64,000 nt of DNA, taken from the NCBI RefSeq assembly GCF_044502415.1, contig NZ_CP172402.1, one strand, 5' to 3'. The translations under genes and the position numbers were made by a program. Shown piece by piece: positions 53,829-61,905 of this stretch. Source of the DNA: Haloimpatiens lingqiaonensis. Its GTDB lineage: Bacteria; Bacillota; Clostridia; Clostridiales; Clostridiaceae. The notes under the pieces are model-generated. The model was not told where the DNA came from. It saw only the letters and a program-made list of their open reading frames with translations, and searched no databases. Position 1 is the first letter of the stretch. Each line of letters opens with the position of its first letter.

Positions 53829-55853
53829 TTATTTAAACTTTAATAATCCAGAATTTAAGGTTAATATAGTATCAAACTTTCTTTTAATTTCATCATTAAA
53901 CATTATAGCTATGTAATTATCCCCCACTTCTATAATTTTTCCCTTTCCAAAAACTTTATGCACTACTTCATGGCCTTTTTTAATGCAAGGTCCATTATTT
54001 TTATTATGCAATCCACATTCTTCTATAAACCTAGACACACCTTTTCTAGTACCTTTTATAGTTTCTGTAATGCAAAGCCATATATTATCTATTGTTCTAG
54101 TAATAGCTACATAAAAAAGTCTTCTTTCCTCCTCTAAATTGAAATCATTTTCCATACTATTCTCATGAGGCATTACCCCCTCATTGCAGTTAATTAAAAA
54201 AATGTTTTTAAACTCCATTCCTTTAACACCGTGTATAGTACTGAGTATCACACCTTTTTTTTCTTTTTCTTTAGAAATTTTAATATTTTCTTTTACACTT
54301 TCCACATGACATAAAAATTCATTAATATTTTTATATTCTTTACAGGATAATTTAAATTCTTCCACTATTTCTTCCAGTTCTTCTATAGGTATTTTAAATT
54401 TTTTACTATACTCTTTTAAATATTCATTGTAACCTATAATTAACATTATATGATTAATGGCACTTTCCAGTGAAACACAATTTAAATAATTTACATCCTT
54501 TTTCAGTGTGTCTATTACTTTCATTTGAAATATAGGTATTTCATCCATAAACTTTAAATATTCAAATAGATCTACCTTTTCTTTATGATCATTTAATTTA
54601 TTTATATTCACCTTACTTATATACCTAAAAGGTTTATTTATAATTCTTAAAAAGCTCTCCTTGTCCTTATTGTCAATGCTTAGTTTTAAGTAAGATATTA
54701 TATCTTTACATATAAAGTGCTCAAAAAAATTATAACTTTTATCTAAAAGCTTGAAAGGTACACCTTTTCTTATAAACTCATCAATTAAACTTCTACTTTC
54801 CATATTAGTTCTATACAGTATCGCTATATCCTCATATTCATATTTATTTATGTTTACAAGCTTTTGTATAATATTATTTATTTCCACTGCTTGTGTATTT
54901 TCATCAAAGGTGTTTATTAAATTTATATTATTTTCTTTGCCTTTTGTACCCGTTACCTCTTTATTATTTCTCATCTTATTATTAGCAATAACCCTATTAG
55001 ATATATCTACCACATTTAAAGGACTTCTATAATTAGTCCTTAAATATTTTTTATTTCCCTTAAAAAAGTGTTTTGAGAAATTAACCATATATTCAGGTTT
55101 TGCTCCTCTAAATCCATAAATACACTGATCCTCGTCCCCCACAGCAAATATATGATTTCCCCTGGATAATAATTTAAGTATGTCCATTTGAATACTGTCA
55201 CAATCTTGAAATTCATCTACCAATAAATGTTTAAATAAACGTCTATATCCCTCTAATATTCTTGTATTAGTAATTAGCAACTCTTTACACTTTATTTCCA
55301 AATCATCAAAATCCATTAATTGTCTTTCCTTTTTATATCCTTCATAAACATCATAGCAGTTCATGAAAATTTTTTTGTCTATATTAAAATTGTATTCCTC
55401 TAAACATTCACCACTTGTTTTAAACTTAGATATAAGATTTACAACTTCTTTTACCTTTTCTTCAGAAACCCAATCCAAATAATTCTTCAATGTGTTTTCT
55501 ATTATTCTATAAGATACTCTTTCCTCAATTATATTTATTTTCCTATAATAATTTTTAAGTATTTTATAAAAAAGAGCATGAAGTGTTCCAAAAAATGGCG
55601 GTTTTTTATTATTTTCATTCATACTTTTTAGTAATGCCAAATATCTCTCCTTCATACTATTAGCAGCTGCTTTAGTAAATGTTATCACTATAATATTATT
55701 AGGATTAACTTTTTTATTACATACTAAATATAATACTCTATTAAGTATAACTGTAGTTTTCCCACTGCCAGGTGCTGCTACCACAAGAATATTATTCTCT
55801 TCGGAATATACAGCATCTTTTTGATATTTGTCTAACTCTATTTTCATATGCAT
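53829..55853 (-). CDS. UvrD/Rep-family superfamily I DNA helicase
   Basis: A 674-residue helicase. Motif I AAPGSGKTTVILNRV, motif Ia ITFTKAAANSM, motif II LLVDEFQDCDSIQ, motif III AVGDEDQCIYGFRGA, motif IV NYRSP, motif V STIHGVKGMEFKNIFLINC, motif VI RRLFYVAITRT are all intact. It is shorter than PcrA and has a C-terminal Tudor-like tail (HKVFGKGKIIEVGDNYIAI). Role in repair or recombination. Two ATGs two codons apart are possible starts. Confidence 0.92.
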   Translation of the reverse strand: MHMKIELDKYQKDAVYSEENNILVVAAPGSGKTTVILNRVLYLVCNKKVNPNNIIVITFTKAAANSMKERYLALLKSMNENNKKPPFFGTLHALFYKILKNYYRKINIIEERVSYRIIENTLKNYLDWVSEEKVKEVVNLISKFKTSGECLEEYNFNIDKKIFMNCYDVYEGYKKERQLMDFDDLEIKCKELLITNTRILEGYRRLFKHLLVDEFQDCDSIQMDILKLLSRGNHIFAVGDEDQCIYGFRGAKPEYMVNFSKHFFKGNKKYLRTNYRSPLNVVDISNRVIANNKMRNNKEVTGTKGKENNINLINTFDENTQAVEINNIIQKLVNINKYEYEDIAILYRTNMESRSLIDEFIRKGVPFKLLDKSYNFFEHFICKDIISYLKLSIDNKDKESFLRIINKPFRYISKVNINKLNDHKEKVDLFEYLKFMDEIPIFQMKVIDTLKKDVNYLNCVSLESAINHIMLIIGYNEYLKEYSKKFKIPIEELEEIVEEFKLSCKEYKNINEFLCHVESVKENIKISKEKEKKGVILSTIHGVKGMEFKNIFLINCNEGVMPHENSMENDFNLEEERRLFYVAITRTIDNIWLCITETIKGTRKGVSRFIEECGLHNKNNGPCIKKGHEVVHKVFGKGKIIEVGDNYIAIMFNDEIKRKFDTILTLNSGLLKFK

Positions 55854-55939
55854 TCAACTCCTTTTTGATTTAAAATTCACAATTGCCGGAAATTTGAATA
55901 AAGAGTTGTAATAAATTTATATTAGTATTAAAATAAATA

Positions 55940-55954
55940 TGTCATTCTATGACA
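55940..55954. promoter_or_regulatory. palindrome upstream of pncB, candidate operator
   Basis: TGTCA-TTCTA-TGACA lies about 80 bases before the pncB start and close to a TATACT box. NAD-salvage genes in Firmicutes are often repressed by NiaR at palindromes rich in TGTC/GACA, so this is a candidate; the match is not proof. Confidence 0.4.
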
Positions 55955-56035
55955 AAATAACTATAGTATACTTTTAATCTATATGTCCAGTTATATATTT
56001 AAATATACTTAACTATTTAAAAGAAGGGGAATATT

Positions 56036-57517
56036 ATGATAAAAGAAACTAAATTTGATATTAAAAATGAAAGAAATCTTACTATGCTTGTAGATTTCTA
56101 TGAATTAACCATGGCTAATGGCTATTTAAATAATGATGTAGGTAATAAGATAGCATATTTTGATATGTTTTTTAGAAGAGTGCCCGACAAAGGCGGCTAT
56201 TGTATAATGGCTGGAGTACAACAACTAATTGATTATTTATCTTGTATAAAATTCACAGATGAAGATATTAAATATTTAGAAAGTAAAAACTGCTTCTCTG
56301 AGGATTTTATAGAGTATTTAAGAAATTTTGAATTTTCCTGTGATGTTTGGGCTATTCCTGAAGGAAATCCCGTATTCCCTGGAGAACCTCTAGTTATAGT
56401 TAAAGGTCCTATTATACAAGCTCAGTTCGTGGAAACTATGATTTTACTTACTGTTAATCATCAAACACTTATAGCTACTAAATCCAATAGAATCTGTAGA
56501 AGTGCTGAAAATAGACCTGTAATGGAGTTTGGTTCTAGAAGAGCTCAAGGCTATGATGGAGCTATTTACGGTGCTAGAGCAGCGGTAATAGGTGGATGTA
56601 GTGCAACTGCTTGTACTATAGCTGAAGAAATGTTTGGCATACCAGCTGTAGGAACCATGGCTCATAGCTGGATTCAACTTTTTGAAAATGAATATAAATC
56701 TTTTGAAGCTTGGGCAAAAACTTTTCCTGATAACTGCGTGCTTTTAATTGATACTTATAATGTACTTAAATCTGGACTTCCTAATGCAATAAAAGTTTTT
56801 GATGAAGTATTAATACCTATGGGTTATAGACCTAAAGGGGTTAGAATAGACAGTGGCGATATCACTTATCTATCAAAAGAAGTTAGAAGAATATTAGATG
56901 AAGCTGGCTATGCTGACGTTAAAATAGTTGCTTCTAATTCATTAGATGAATACATAATAAAAGATGTTTTAAGACAAGGGGCTCAAATTGACAGCTTCGG
57001 TGTAGGTGAAAGACTTATAACTGCCAAATCAGAACCAGTATTTGGCGGGGTTTATAAACTTGTAGCCGTGGAAGAAGATAATGGCGAAATAACCCCTAAA
57101 ATAAAAATAAGTGAAAATGCTGAGAAAATTACCAATCCTGGATTTAAAAAAATATATAGAATATTTGATAAAAAATCCGACAAAGCAATTGCAGATTTGA
57201 TAACTTTAAATGATGAAGTACTAGATGAAGATTCACCTTTGGAAATCTTCCATCCCGTTTATACTTGGAAAAAACGTAAAATTAAAAACTTTTATGCCAA
57301 GGAACTATTAGTTAAGATATTTCATAAAGGTAAACCTGTTTACACTAGTCCTAATGTAATGTCAATTAAAAAATTTGCTGAAGAACAGCTGGAAACTTTA
57401 TGGCCAGAAGTTTTAAGATTAGAAAATCCACATCACTATTATGTGGACCTTTCCAGAAAACTTTGGGATTTAAAACACAATCTTTTAAATAAATATAATG
57501 ATTCCTTTGAAGAATAA
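56036..57517 (+). CDS. pncB: nicotinate phosphoribosyltransferase
   Basis: A 493-residue enzyme. Family landmarks are VDFYELTMANGYL near the N-terminus, EFGSRRAQGYDGAI, and GVRIDSGDITYLSKEVR. It makes nicotinate mononucleotide from nicotinate and PRPP for NAD salvage. ATG with AAGAAGGGG. The stop codon is followed within ten bases by copy 3 of the double-hairpin repeat. Confidence 0.96.
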   Translation: MIKETKFDIKNERNLTMLVDFYELTMANGYLNNDVGNKIAYFDMFFRRVPDKGGYCIMAGVQQLIDYLSCIKFTDEDIKYLESKNCFSEDFIEYLRNFEFSCDVWAIPEGNPVFPGEPLVIVKGPIIQAQFVETMILLTVNHQTLIATKSNRICRSAENRPVMEFGSRRAQGYDGAIYGARAAVIGGCSATACTIAEEMFGIPAVGTMAHSWIQLFENEYKSFEAWAKTFPDNCVLLIDTYNVLKSGLPNAIKVFDEVLIPMGYRPKGVRIDSGDITYLSKEVRRILDEAGYADVKIVASNSLDEYIIKDVLRQGAQIDSFGVGERLITAKSEPVFGGVYKLVAVEEDNGEITPKIKISENAEKITNPGFKKIYRIFDKKSDKAIADLITLNDEVLDEDSPLEIFHPVYTWKKRKIKNFYAKELLVKIFHKGKPVYTSPNVMSIKKFAEEQLETLWPEVLRLENPHHYYVDLSRKLWDLKHNLLNKYNDSFEE

Positions 57518-57525
57518 CATAAACA

Positions 57526-57651
57526 GATCTCTAACCTTCAGATGGAGTTTCTACTCCAACTGAAGGTTAGAGATCGTTATCTAGGGACGTAGCTGCCGTT
57601 ATCTCCCACTTTGTTAGAAGTGGAGTGTTACGTCAGGTAGTCATCGGATAA
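57526..57651. repeat. double-hairpin repeat, copy 3
   Basis: A 126-base copy in the 3' UTR of pncB. Its first hairpin has GATCTC paired with GAGATC, where copy 1 has GAGCTC with GAGCTC: a compensated change. The second hairpin has lost one G and carries GTCAG for GGCAG. Confidence 0.9.
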
Positions 57652-57666
57652 ATTAAATATAAATTT

Positions 57667-57711
57667 ATTGAAAAAAGCTCCCATTTTAAACACATATGGA
57701 GCTTTTTCAAT
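57667..57711. terminator. terminator after pncB and the repeat
   Basis: ATTGAAAAAAGCTCC pairs with GGAGCTTTTTCAAT around a 16-base loop, with a T-run inside the 3' arm on the plus strand. It also faces the convergent small gene. Confidence 0.7.
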
Positions 57712-57737
57712 ATTTATAAATAAAAACATTAGCTGCC

Positions 57738-57941
57738 TTAAGAGTAAATTTCTTTAATATATTTTTCCTGTTCTTGAAATTCATCCTCTTCAAAGTCCTT
57801 ATCACAAAATTTTTTATATTTTTCCGATTTAATACTATTTTTAAATGGACATTTACTACCCTTCAACTCGTATTCAAAAAAAGCACACTCACTAAAACAT
57901 TCAACTTTTTCCTTATCAGTTGTTAAAAAAGGACAAAGCAT
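57738..57941 (-). CDS. small cysteine-containing protein of unknown function
   Basis: A 67-residue protein with five cysteines (MLCPFLTTDKEKVECFSECA, SKCPF, KFCDK) and an acidic C-terminus (DEFQEQEKYIKEIYS). The spacing resembles small metal- or cluster-binding proteins, but no family is recognised. Good start: ATG after GAGAGGTG. Single gene. Confidence 0.65.
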   Translation of the reverse strand: MLCPFLTTDKEKVECFSECAFFEYELKGSKCPFKNSIKSEKYKKFCDKDFEEDEFQEQEKYIKEIYS

Positions 57942-58155
57942 TGCCTACACCTCTCTCCCCTTAAAATTCCTTGTGATTCCATTATATAGCAAAGTTAAGT
58001 ACTTTTAAAGACTTTTCACACAATATTAAGAATATTAAAATTTATTTTACAAATATATTTTAACTCCAAAATATATTTATATAAAATCAGTTATATAATC
58101 ATAATTTTGGGTTAAACTAATAATGATTTAAAAATTTTAAGAAAGAGTGATCTAT

Positions 58156-58500
58156 ATGTATATAACAACCATATCCTTATCTTATGTTTTTTTAGTAATG
58201 GGAATAATCTCACTTTTATTTTTTTCTTATTTCAAATTTATAACCCTAAAGTCCTCTAAGGATGATAGAAGTAAGAAAAAAATAATTGGAGATATGAAGA
58301 GTCCTGAAGTTTGGCGCAATAAAAATAATACCTTAAGCTATATATGCCTATTTTGGGCAATACTTTCCATTGCACTGTTTACATTTTTAAAATTTTATTA
58401 TACAGCTTCGTTATTATCTATTGTATACTTATTTGTTTACATAGCATTAATAACCCTAACTTTATTTATGGTTTTAGCCATAAAAACAAAAGCAAAATAA
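58156..58500 (+). CDS. small membrane protein of unknown function
   Basis: A 114-residue protein with three predicted helices (LSYVFLVMGIISLLFFSYF, YICLFWAILSIALFTFLKF, LSIVYLFVYIALITLTLFMV) and a charged loop DRSKKKIIGDMKSPEVWRNK between the first two. Unknown family. Start set at ATG 58156; an in-frame GTG is three codons earlier. Confidence 0.65.
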   Translation: MYITTISLSYVFLVMGIISLLFFSYFKFITLKSSKDDRSKKKIIGDMKSPEVWRNKNNTLSYICLFWAILSIALFTFLKFYYTASLLSIVYLFVYIALITLTLFMVLAIKTKAK

Positions 58501-58531
58501 TTAATTAAAAATTTATTTAAACCGCTAATAA

Positions 58532-58638
58532 AAAATCTGCCTTATATTAGTGAATTAATTGTTGCTCTTTCTAGTTATTTTATATTTACTAATAACCAAA
58601 ACATCATTTAATTTATACTAATCTTAAAGGCAGATTTT
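58532..58638. other. 107-base stem-loop between two convergent genes
   Basis: AAAATCTGCCTT pairs with AAAGGCAGATTTT, extended loosely by TATATTAGT with ACTAATCTT, around a long AT-rich interior. T-runs in both 3' arms make it a possible two-way terminator for the membrane protein gene and the NUDIX gene, though the loop is unusually long. Confidence 0.5.
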
Positions 58639-58701
58639 CTACACTCCATTAAATATTAAAATAGTTTGTAATTTATATTATTTAACTTAAAAATAAAATA
58701 A

Positions 58702-59309
58702 TTAACTGTTTTTTTTAATTATATCTACAAATCCTTTTATAATCATAGCAGTAAATCCCCAAATAACATAGTTATCATATTTATAAAAATATTCATCTAA
58801 ATTTCCTTTAGAAAACTTGTAATTTTCCCCCCTCTTACTAAATCATATGGAAATCCTTCTCGATTAATAGGTCCTATCTCCATTTTATATAATAAAGGTT
58901 CTGTATTTAGAAAAAATTCCACAGGAACTTTGAATACTTTTTCTACTTCCGCTTTATTTACTTGTCCAATTTTGCCTATAATTTTTCCTATAAATGGATA
59001 TATGATAGTACCATATGGAGTTATAAAATAATCCATATTTCCTATTATTTCAAAATCCTCTTTTTTCAAATTTAGTTCTTCCATAGTTTCCCTTATGGCT
59101 GCTTCCCTAGGTGATTCCCCTTTTTCCACCTTTCCTCCTGGTAAAGCCACATCTCCTGGTTGATGCCTTAATGTATGCGCTCTAATTTCAAAAATAATAT
59201 TTTCTTTTCCGTATTCTTCATCTATCAATATAGTAACCGCTGTTTTTCTGTAATTACCTAATAAATTAGCCTCTCTATTTTGAAATATATCATAAATCTT
59301 ATTTATCAT
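58702..59309 (-). pseudogene. NUDIX hydrolase (CoA-pyrophosphatase-like), with a one-base frameshift
   Basis: The NUDIX box is complete (GGKVEKGESPREAAIRETMEEL, read in two parts around residues 58-80). After DLVRGG the frame goes to KITSFLKEI and stops at 58797. A one-base loss in the run of six C (58827-58832, G on the gene strand) explains this: with seven, the protein continues RGGENYKFSKGNLDEYF and ends at 58702, about 202 residues. That tail (YVIWGFTAMIIKGFVDII) is normal for the NudL/YeaB-like group. Run-length error or slippage is likely. Start ATG with AAAGGGG. Confidence 0.82.
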
Positions 59310-59389
59310 TTTTTAATCCCCTTTCAACCCTGGACATATATATTTACTAGCTCAAATTTCCCAATTATAAAATAAAAATTTTAAATTTG

Positions 59390-59530
59390 TAGATAAGTAA
59401 TCGATAAAAAGTAAGAGTTAAGGATAAAACTCTAGGAATTTTTTACCTATTACCTATTACCTATTACTTTTTACTTTTTACCTATTACTTTTTTACTTAT
59501 TATTTTTTACTTTTCCACTTTTACTTCTTA
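59390..59530. repeat. AT-rich interspersed repeat, copy B
   Basis: Inverted relative to copy A at 7505. AGAGTTAAGGATAAAACTC and its flank GATAAGTAAT match the complement of copy A, followed by several TATTACC/TTTTTAC units. It takes up the middle of the 458-base gap before dacF; the rest of the gap holds the dacF promoter region (TTGTAC, 17 bases, TATATT near 59690-59720). Confidence 0.7.
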
Positions 59531-59767
59531 TATAACGTAGAATTTAAAATTTATATACGAAAGTTACATAAATACTATATACAATTATATTATCATACTT
59601 ATTACACCTCTATATACACTAGAATTTAATTAAATGCTTAAAATTTTTTTATAGTTTGGTGAAATTATACATTTATGTTACCATAATTAACTTGTACTAT
59701 ATTGTATAAAATGATATATTAATGAATGTGAAACTTAAATAAATTACATAAATAGGAGCGATGAAAA

Positions 59768-61114
59768 TTGAAACTTAAAAGATTTTCTCTAGTTTTAGCA
59801 TTAACTTTTTTAATATCATCTTGCAGTAGCGTATTTGCAAAAACTAATAATGAAACTCCTCCAGCTATTCATGGTTCTGCTGCCATAACCTTAGATATGG
59901 AAACTGGAGAAATAATATATGCTAAAGATGCTGATGGAATTAACTACTCAAAGTTAAAAGGTACTAAAGGTATGTACCCTGCAAGTATCACAAAGCTTAT
60001 GACTGCTTTGGTTTTTGCAGAAAATAAAGATAAATTAAATCTAAATACCCTAAAATATAATACATGGGCAGAAGTTCAGCCGGAATATTCATTAAAAATT
60101 AGTTTTCCTACATCAAAATTAAAAAAGGGTGATTCTATTCCCTCAGAGGATGCCATGAATTCTCTTCTTTTATTTTCCGCCAATGATATGGCTTATGTTA
60201 TTGCCGGCAATGTAGGCAAATCAGGTTCTAAGGATGAAAACTCTAAGGAAGCAATAGATAACTTTATAAACATGATGAACAAGGAAGCTAGCAGACTTAA
60301 TATGAAAAATACTCATTTTGTAACAGCTAATGGTCTTCATGATGTTCAGCATTACACTACTCCTTATGATTTATCTCTTCTTGGAAGGGCTGCTTTAAAA
60401 AATAATTGGATTTCAAATACCATGAAATTAAAAAAAGCTGATATGTCTATAAATGGAGTGAATATACCTCTAGAAAATAGAAATAAACTAGTAGGTGAGA
60501 CTATTAATGGAGCTCTTTGCATTGGAGGTAAAACTGGATACACTTCAGATGCTGGAAGATGCCTCTTAGCTATATTCGAAAAGGATGGAAGAAAGATTTT
60601 AGGAGTTGTTATGAACTCTGTCTATGACTCTAAGGATAGTTTTGTATTTGAAGATATGAAAAAAATAATTAATTGGAGTTATGAAACTAAAAGAATTAAT
60701 TACCTAAAAAAAGACTCTGTAATAGGTACCACTAATTTAAAATATAAGCCATTAAAATTCTTGGGTCCTGAAAAATCTTTAGAAGTACCTCTTATATTAA
60801 AAGAAGATGTTAATTATTTTAATAACGAAATAAATTCAAAAGAAATAGCTAAAAAAATAGATACCAAGGGCTTATCTTTAAAAAGTTTAAATATAGATAA
60901 ACCTGTGGCAAAATTGGTTGTATCTCAAAGAGAAGCAGTAAAATCTTATAATTTATATACAAATATATCTAAGTCACAAATAATAAAAAGCAATATAATT
61001 TTATATTTAGCCGCTGGTGCTGTGGTTTTAGCTATAATTGTATTAATAATTTTAATAATATTTTCTATAAAGAAATTTAAAAATAGACGTACAAGATCCA
61101 AGTACTGGAGTTAA
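59768..61114 (+). CDS. dacF: D-alanyl-D-alanine carboxypeptidase, DacF type
   Basis: A 448-residue penicillin-binding protein. A signal peptide ends near VFAK (about residue 25). Active-site motifs are SITK (Ser73, Lys76), SAND, and KTGYTSDAGR. A C-terminal helix (ILYLAAGAVVLAIIVLIILI) and basic tail anchor it. It trims the terminal D-Ala from peptidoglycan stem peptides; DacF forms act in sporulation. The start is TTG 59768. An ATG at 59761 in another frame encodes only MKIET and has the better ribosome spacing; a single-base change in AAAA would make it the true start. A strong terminator follows. Confidence 0.93.
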   Translation: MKLKRFSLVLALTFLISSCSSVFAKTNNETPPAIHGSAAITLDMETGEIIYAKDADGINYSKLKGTKGMYPASITKLMTALVFAENKDKLNLNTLKYNTWAEVQPEYSLKISFPTSKLKKGDSIPSEDAMNSLLLFSANDMAYVIAGNVGKSGSKDENSKEAIDNFINMMNKEASRLNMKNTHFVTANGLHDVQHYTTPYDLSLLGRAALKNNWISNTMKLKKADMSINGVNIPLENRNKLVGETINGALCIGGKTGYTSDAGRCLLAIFEKDGRKILGVVMNSVYDSKDSFVFEDMKKIINWSYETKRINYLKKDSVIGTTNLKYKPLKFLGPEKSLEVPLILKEDVNYFNNEINSKEIAKKIDTKGLSLKSLNIDKPVAKLVVSQREAVKSYNLYTNISKSQIIKSNIILYLAAGAVVLAIIVLIILIIFSIKKFKNRRTRSKYWS

Positions 61115-61150
61115 TATTAAAGATTCTCAGTTAATTAAATAATATTATTT

Positions 61151-61198
61151 AGCTATAGAGAATATAGTTCAATATACTATATTCTCTATAGCTTTTTT
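61151..61198 (+). terminator. terminator of dacF
   Basis: AGCTATAGAGAATATAG pairs perfectly with CTATATTCTCTATAGCT around an eight-base loop, followed by TTTTTTAT. Confidence 0.9.
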
Positions 61199-61271
61199 AT
61201 TAGTTATATTTATATACGCTTGTCCTTTAAAAAGAATTTTTCATTAATTATTTTAAAATATAGTTAAATTA

Positions 61272-61300
61272 TTGACAATTATATCGTAATATCGTAATAT
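61272..61300 (+). promoter_or_regulatory. sigma-A promoter of the arsR operon
   Basis: TTGACA at 61272-61277, a 17-base spacer and TAATAT at 61295-61300. The start of transcription would be near 61307, which puts the double-hairpin repeat in the leader. Confidence 0.8.
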
Positions 61301-61314
61301 ATTAATATAGTAAT
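61283..61314. promoter_or_regulatory. four tandem 8-bp units overlapping the promoter, candidate operator
   Basis: ATCGTAAT, ATCGTAAT, ATATTAAT and ATAGTAAT are head-to-tail from 61283 to 61314. They cover the spacer, -10 and start point, a good place for repression by the ArsR-type protein encoded downstream. Confidence 0.6.
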
Positions 61315-61370
61315 ATTAAATAATTTTTATTGTTTTACAAAAACTATAATATAGAACTAAATTATCAACA

Positions 61371-61496
61371 GAGCTCTTAGCTTCAAATGGAGTTTTAACT
61401 CCAACTGAAGGTTAGAGATCGTTATCCAGGGACGTAGCTGCCGTTATCTCCCACTTTGTTAGAAGTGGGAGATAACGGCAGGTAGTCATCGGATAA
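61371..61496. repeat. double-hairpin repeat, copy 4 (leader of the arsR mRNA)
   Basis: A 126-base copy between the arsR promoter and its ribosome site. Its second hairpin is fully paired (GATAACGGC matches GCCGTTATC), unlike the GTGTTACGG seen in copies 1 and 2. It should be transcribed as part of the leader. Confidence 0.9.
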
Positions 61497-61566
61497 ACAT
61501 TATAGTTACTCTTACTTTAATATAAAATTAATTGTTTAATTTTAAATTTATAAAAGGAGAAAATTT

Positions 61567-61863
61567 ATGAGTATGCCAAAAGAAACTGAAAAAATATTAA
61601 ATGAAAATGCAGAATTTCTAAAAGCTTTAGCTCATCCCGTAAGATTATGTATAGTCAGAAATTTATCAAAAAAGGGTTGTGCTAATGTAACCTGTATGCA
61701 GGATTGTCTTAAATTACCACAATCTACTGTATCTCAACACCTTAACAAATTAAAATCTGCAGGCATAATCCAAGGTGAACGCAATGGTTTAGAAATAAAA
61801 TACAAAGTTTGTAGTAAAAAAGCCCTAGATTTAATTAAAGTTCTTTTCCCTGAAGATGTTTAA
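61567..61863 (+). CDS. ArsR-family repressor, likely thiol-sensing
   Basis: A 98-residue winged-helix protein with LKALAHPVRLCIVRNL (helix 1) and the recognition helix LPQSTVSQHLNKLKSAG. It has five cysteines (28, 38, 43, 47, 82); Cys43 and Cys47 are in the helix before the recognition helix (VTCMQDCLKL). It sits directly before a persulfide-handling fusion enzyme, so sensing of polysulfide or disulfide is a reasonable inference; metal sensing is the alternative. ATG after AAAAGGAG. Confidence 0.88.
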   Translation: MSMPKETEKILNENAEFLKALAHPVRLCIVRNLSKKGCANVTCMQDCLKLPQSTVSQHLNKLKSAGIIQGERNGLEIKYKVCSKKALDLIKVLFPEDV

Positions 61864-61905
61864 AAATAACAGCTATTAAAAATTTAATTTTATGGAGGTA
61901 TTCAT

